Positions 44,566 to 45,685 of a stretch of DNA of 45,685 nt are shown in pieces. Location of the stretch: assembly GCA_011049715.1 (NCBI GenBank), contig DRHF01000441.1:1-45685 (forward strand). The letters are read 5' to 3'. The DNA comes from Desulfobacterales bacterium. Its GTDB lineage: Bacteria; Desulfobacterota; Desulfobacteria; Desulfobacterales; UBA2156. The position numbers and the translations under genes were made by a program. The notes under the pieces are model-generated. The model saw only the letters and a list, made by a program, of their open reading frames with translations, was not told the DNA's origin and searched no databases. Every line of letters begins with the position of its first letter. Position 1 is the first letter of the stretch.

Positions 44566-45669
44566 ATGCCAGATATCAACTTAATCAAGGTTGAAAAATA
44601 TTTCGATAAGAACTACGTCATTCGAAAATTAGATCTTCAAATCGAGGATCGAGAGTTTCTGGTTCTCCTTGGCCCATCTGGATGTGGAAAGACGACCACT
44701 TTGCGGGCCATTGCCGGGCTGGAGGAGATTGATTCGGGTGACATTCTCATTGATGGAACGTCTATCCAGCATCTCAGGGCCAGCGACCGGAATATCGCCT
44801 TCGTGTTTCAACTCTATGCGCTCTACCCCCATTTAAATGTTTTTGACAACCTTGCATTTCCCCTGAAGGCCACCAAAAAAGATAAGCAAACCATCGATAA
44901 ACGGATAAATGAGATCGCCAACATTCTCAAAATTGAGTCAATTCTAAAAAAGAAACCCTCTGAGCTCAGCAGTGGCGACATGCAGCGGGTTGCCGTTGGG
45001 CGGGCATTGGTACGAAGACCCAAGGCAATTTTAATGGACGAACCGATTGGATCGCTGGATGCCAAGTTACGGGAAGAAATGAGAACCGAACTAAAGCGGC
45101 TGCATATCGAAATCAATGCCACCACCCTTTATGTAACCCACGACCAGGTGGAGGCCATGTCCATGGCGGACAAAATTGCCATCATGGAAGCAGGGATCCT
45201 ACAGCAAGTCGGCACACCGACCGAGGTATACGATCATCCCGTCAACTTGTTTGTGGCTCAGTTCATCGGTAGTCCGATTATGAACATTTTGGACTGCAAG
45301 ATCGGTACGGATGAAAGCCATACCCTGGTTTTCATCGGCCGGGAAGAATTCGGATTACCTTTTTCCAAATCCCTTTTTTCCAGTATCCAAGAAAAAGTGG
45401 GCTCAACCGAAAAGTTGACTTTGGGAATACGGCCTGAAGCGGTCCGAATCGAAAAAGAGAACAAGGAAGGCTATTTAAAGGCGGTGGTTCATGTGATTGA
45501 GCCTTTAGGCCCTTATGATATTGTCGATATCAAGGCAGGAGATCAAATCATCCGATCTATATCAGCAGCTCGTTTTGTTGAAAAGCCAGGGGAAACGGTT
45601 TGGGTCCAATTCGACGAACGCAGGACCCATTTCTTTGATAAAAGCAGCGGAAAATCCTTGAATATTTGA
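44566..45669 (+). CDS. ABC transporter ATPase, MalK/UgpC-like
   Basis: 367 residues. Walker A GPSGCGKTT (36-44), Q-loop in FVFQLYALYPHL, signature LSSGDMQRVAVGRAL (from 134, a known variant of LSGGQ), Walker B ILMDEPIGSLD, and switch His in YVTHDQVEAM. The C-terminal 120 residues are the MOI/TOBE regulatory extension (LGIRPEAVRIEKENKEG), as in carbohydrate importers where one ATPase may be regulated by sugar-metabolism signals. AGGAAA precedes the ATG. It completes the importer; the window ends 16 bp after its stop. Confidence 0.92.
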   Translation: MPDINLIKVEKYFDKNYVIRKLDLQIEDREFLVLLGPSGCGKTTTLRAIAGLEEIDSGDILIDGTSIQHLRASDRNIAFVFQLYALYPHLNVFDNLAFPLKATKKDKQTIDKRINEIANILKIESILKKKPSELSSGDMQRVAVGRALVRRPKAILMDEPIGSLDAKLREEMRTELKRLHIEINATTLYVTHDQVEAMSMADKIAIMEAGILQQVGTPTEVYDHPVNLFVAQFIGSPIMNILDCKIGTDESHTLVFIGREEFGLPFSKSLFSSIQEKVGSTEKLTLGIRPEAVRIEKENKEGYLKAVVHVIEPLGPYDIVDIKAGDQIIRSISAARFVEKPGETVWVQFDERRTHFFDKSSGKSLNI

Positions 45670-45685
45670 CCAACAGAGGTACCAG

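Overview
The window looks like a chromosomal segment of a mesophilic Desulfobacterota (deltaproteobacterial, Desulfobacteraceae-like) anaerobe. This is an inference from gene content: a membrane-bound sigma-54 activator, a Tm-1-like/creatininase/GlcD/CCG-domain/fumarate-reductase-like cluster, many exported lipoproteins and outer-membrane barrels, and abundant IS debris. No rRNA, tRNA or marker gene is present to prove it, and no CRISPR array was seen.

Layout. 1-7650 is a decaying accessory zone: a frameshifted HD-GYP sensor, a reverse-transcriptase scrap, a lipoprotein, one intact radical SAM protein, a possible group II intron scrap, a broken BT1-type transporter, an ATP-grasp fragment, an IS200-type relic with its hairpin, and a few small AT-rich genes. 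7869-16814 is a coherent regulated module. A TauA/NMT1-like binding lipoprotein sits 11 bp upstream of a 1070-residue transmembrane HAMP-PAS-PAS-GAF-AAA+-Fis regulator. Next come a dyad-rich enhancer-like site, a textbook -24/-12 sigma-54 promoter, and genes for an ABM-domain protein, a DHDPS-superfamily lyase, a BASS-family carrier and a SulP carrier. 16915-28580 holds small membrane proteins (two DUF202 paralogues), a frameshifted porin, a nonsense-interrupted beta-barrel, an unusual symporter/solute-binding fusion, several exported barrels or lipoproteins, and IS200 and IS630 relics.

28693-32196 holds an MBL-fold hydrolase followed by a nested insertion. An IS30-type transposase gene is split by a 2201-bp element with 14-bp terminal inverted repeats and a 7-bp target duplication. 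The element carries a 425-residue exported protein of unknown function and no recognisable transposase. Joining the outer flanks at one copy of the duplication restores the IS30 reading frame.

32836-45669 is a catabolic and uptake cluster on one strand: UPF0261/Tm-1-like protein, creatininase-family hydrolase, GlcD-like FAD dehydrogenase, CCG-domain Fe-S protein, FrdA-like flavoprotein (frameshifted in a C6 tract), a [2Fe-2S]-only FrdB-like protein, a sugar-isomerase-type TIM barrel and a complete ABC importer (binding protein, two permeases, a small membrane protein, ATPase). The likely logic is import of a carbohydrate-like or polyhydroxy-acid substrate, isomerisation or hydrolysis, and oxidation with electrons passed to an Fe-S/flavin chain. 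The substrate cannot be read from sequence.

The window contains many single-lesion genes. Several are Trp (TGG) to TAG/TGA changes and others are one-base or five-base frameshifts. Either the locus is eroding or the assembly has residual errors; read-level data would decide.
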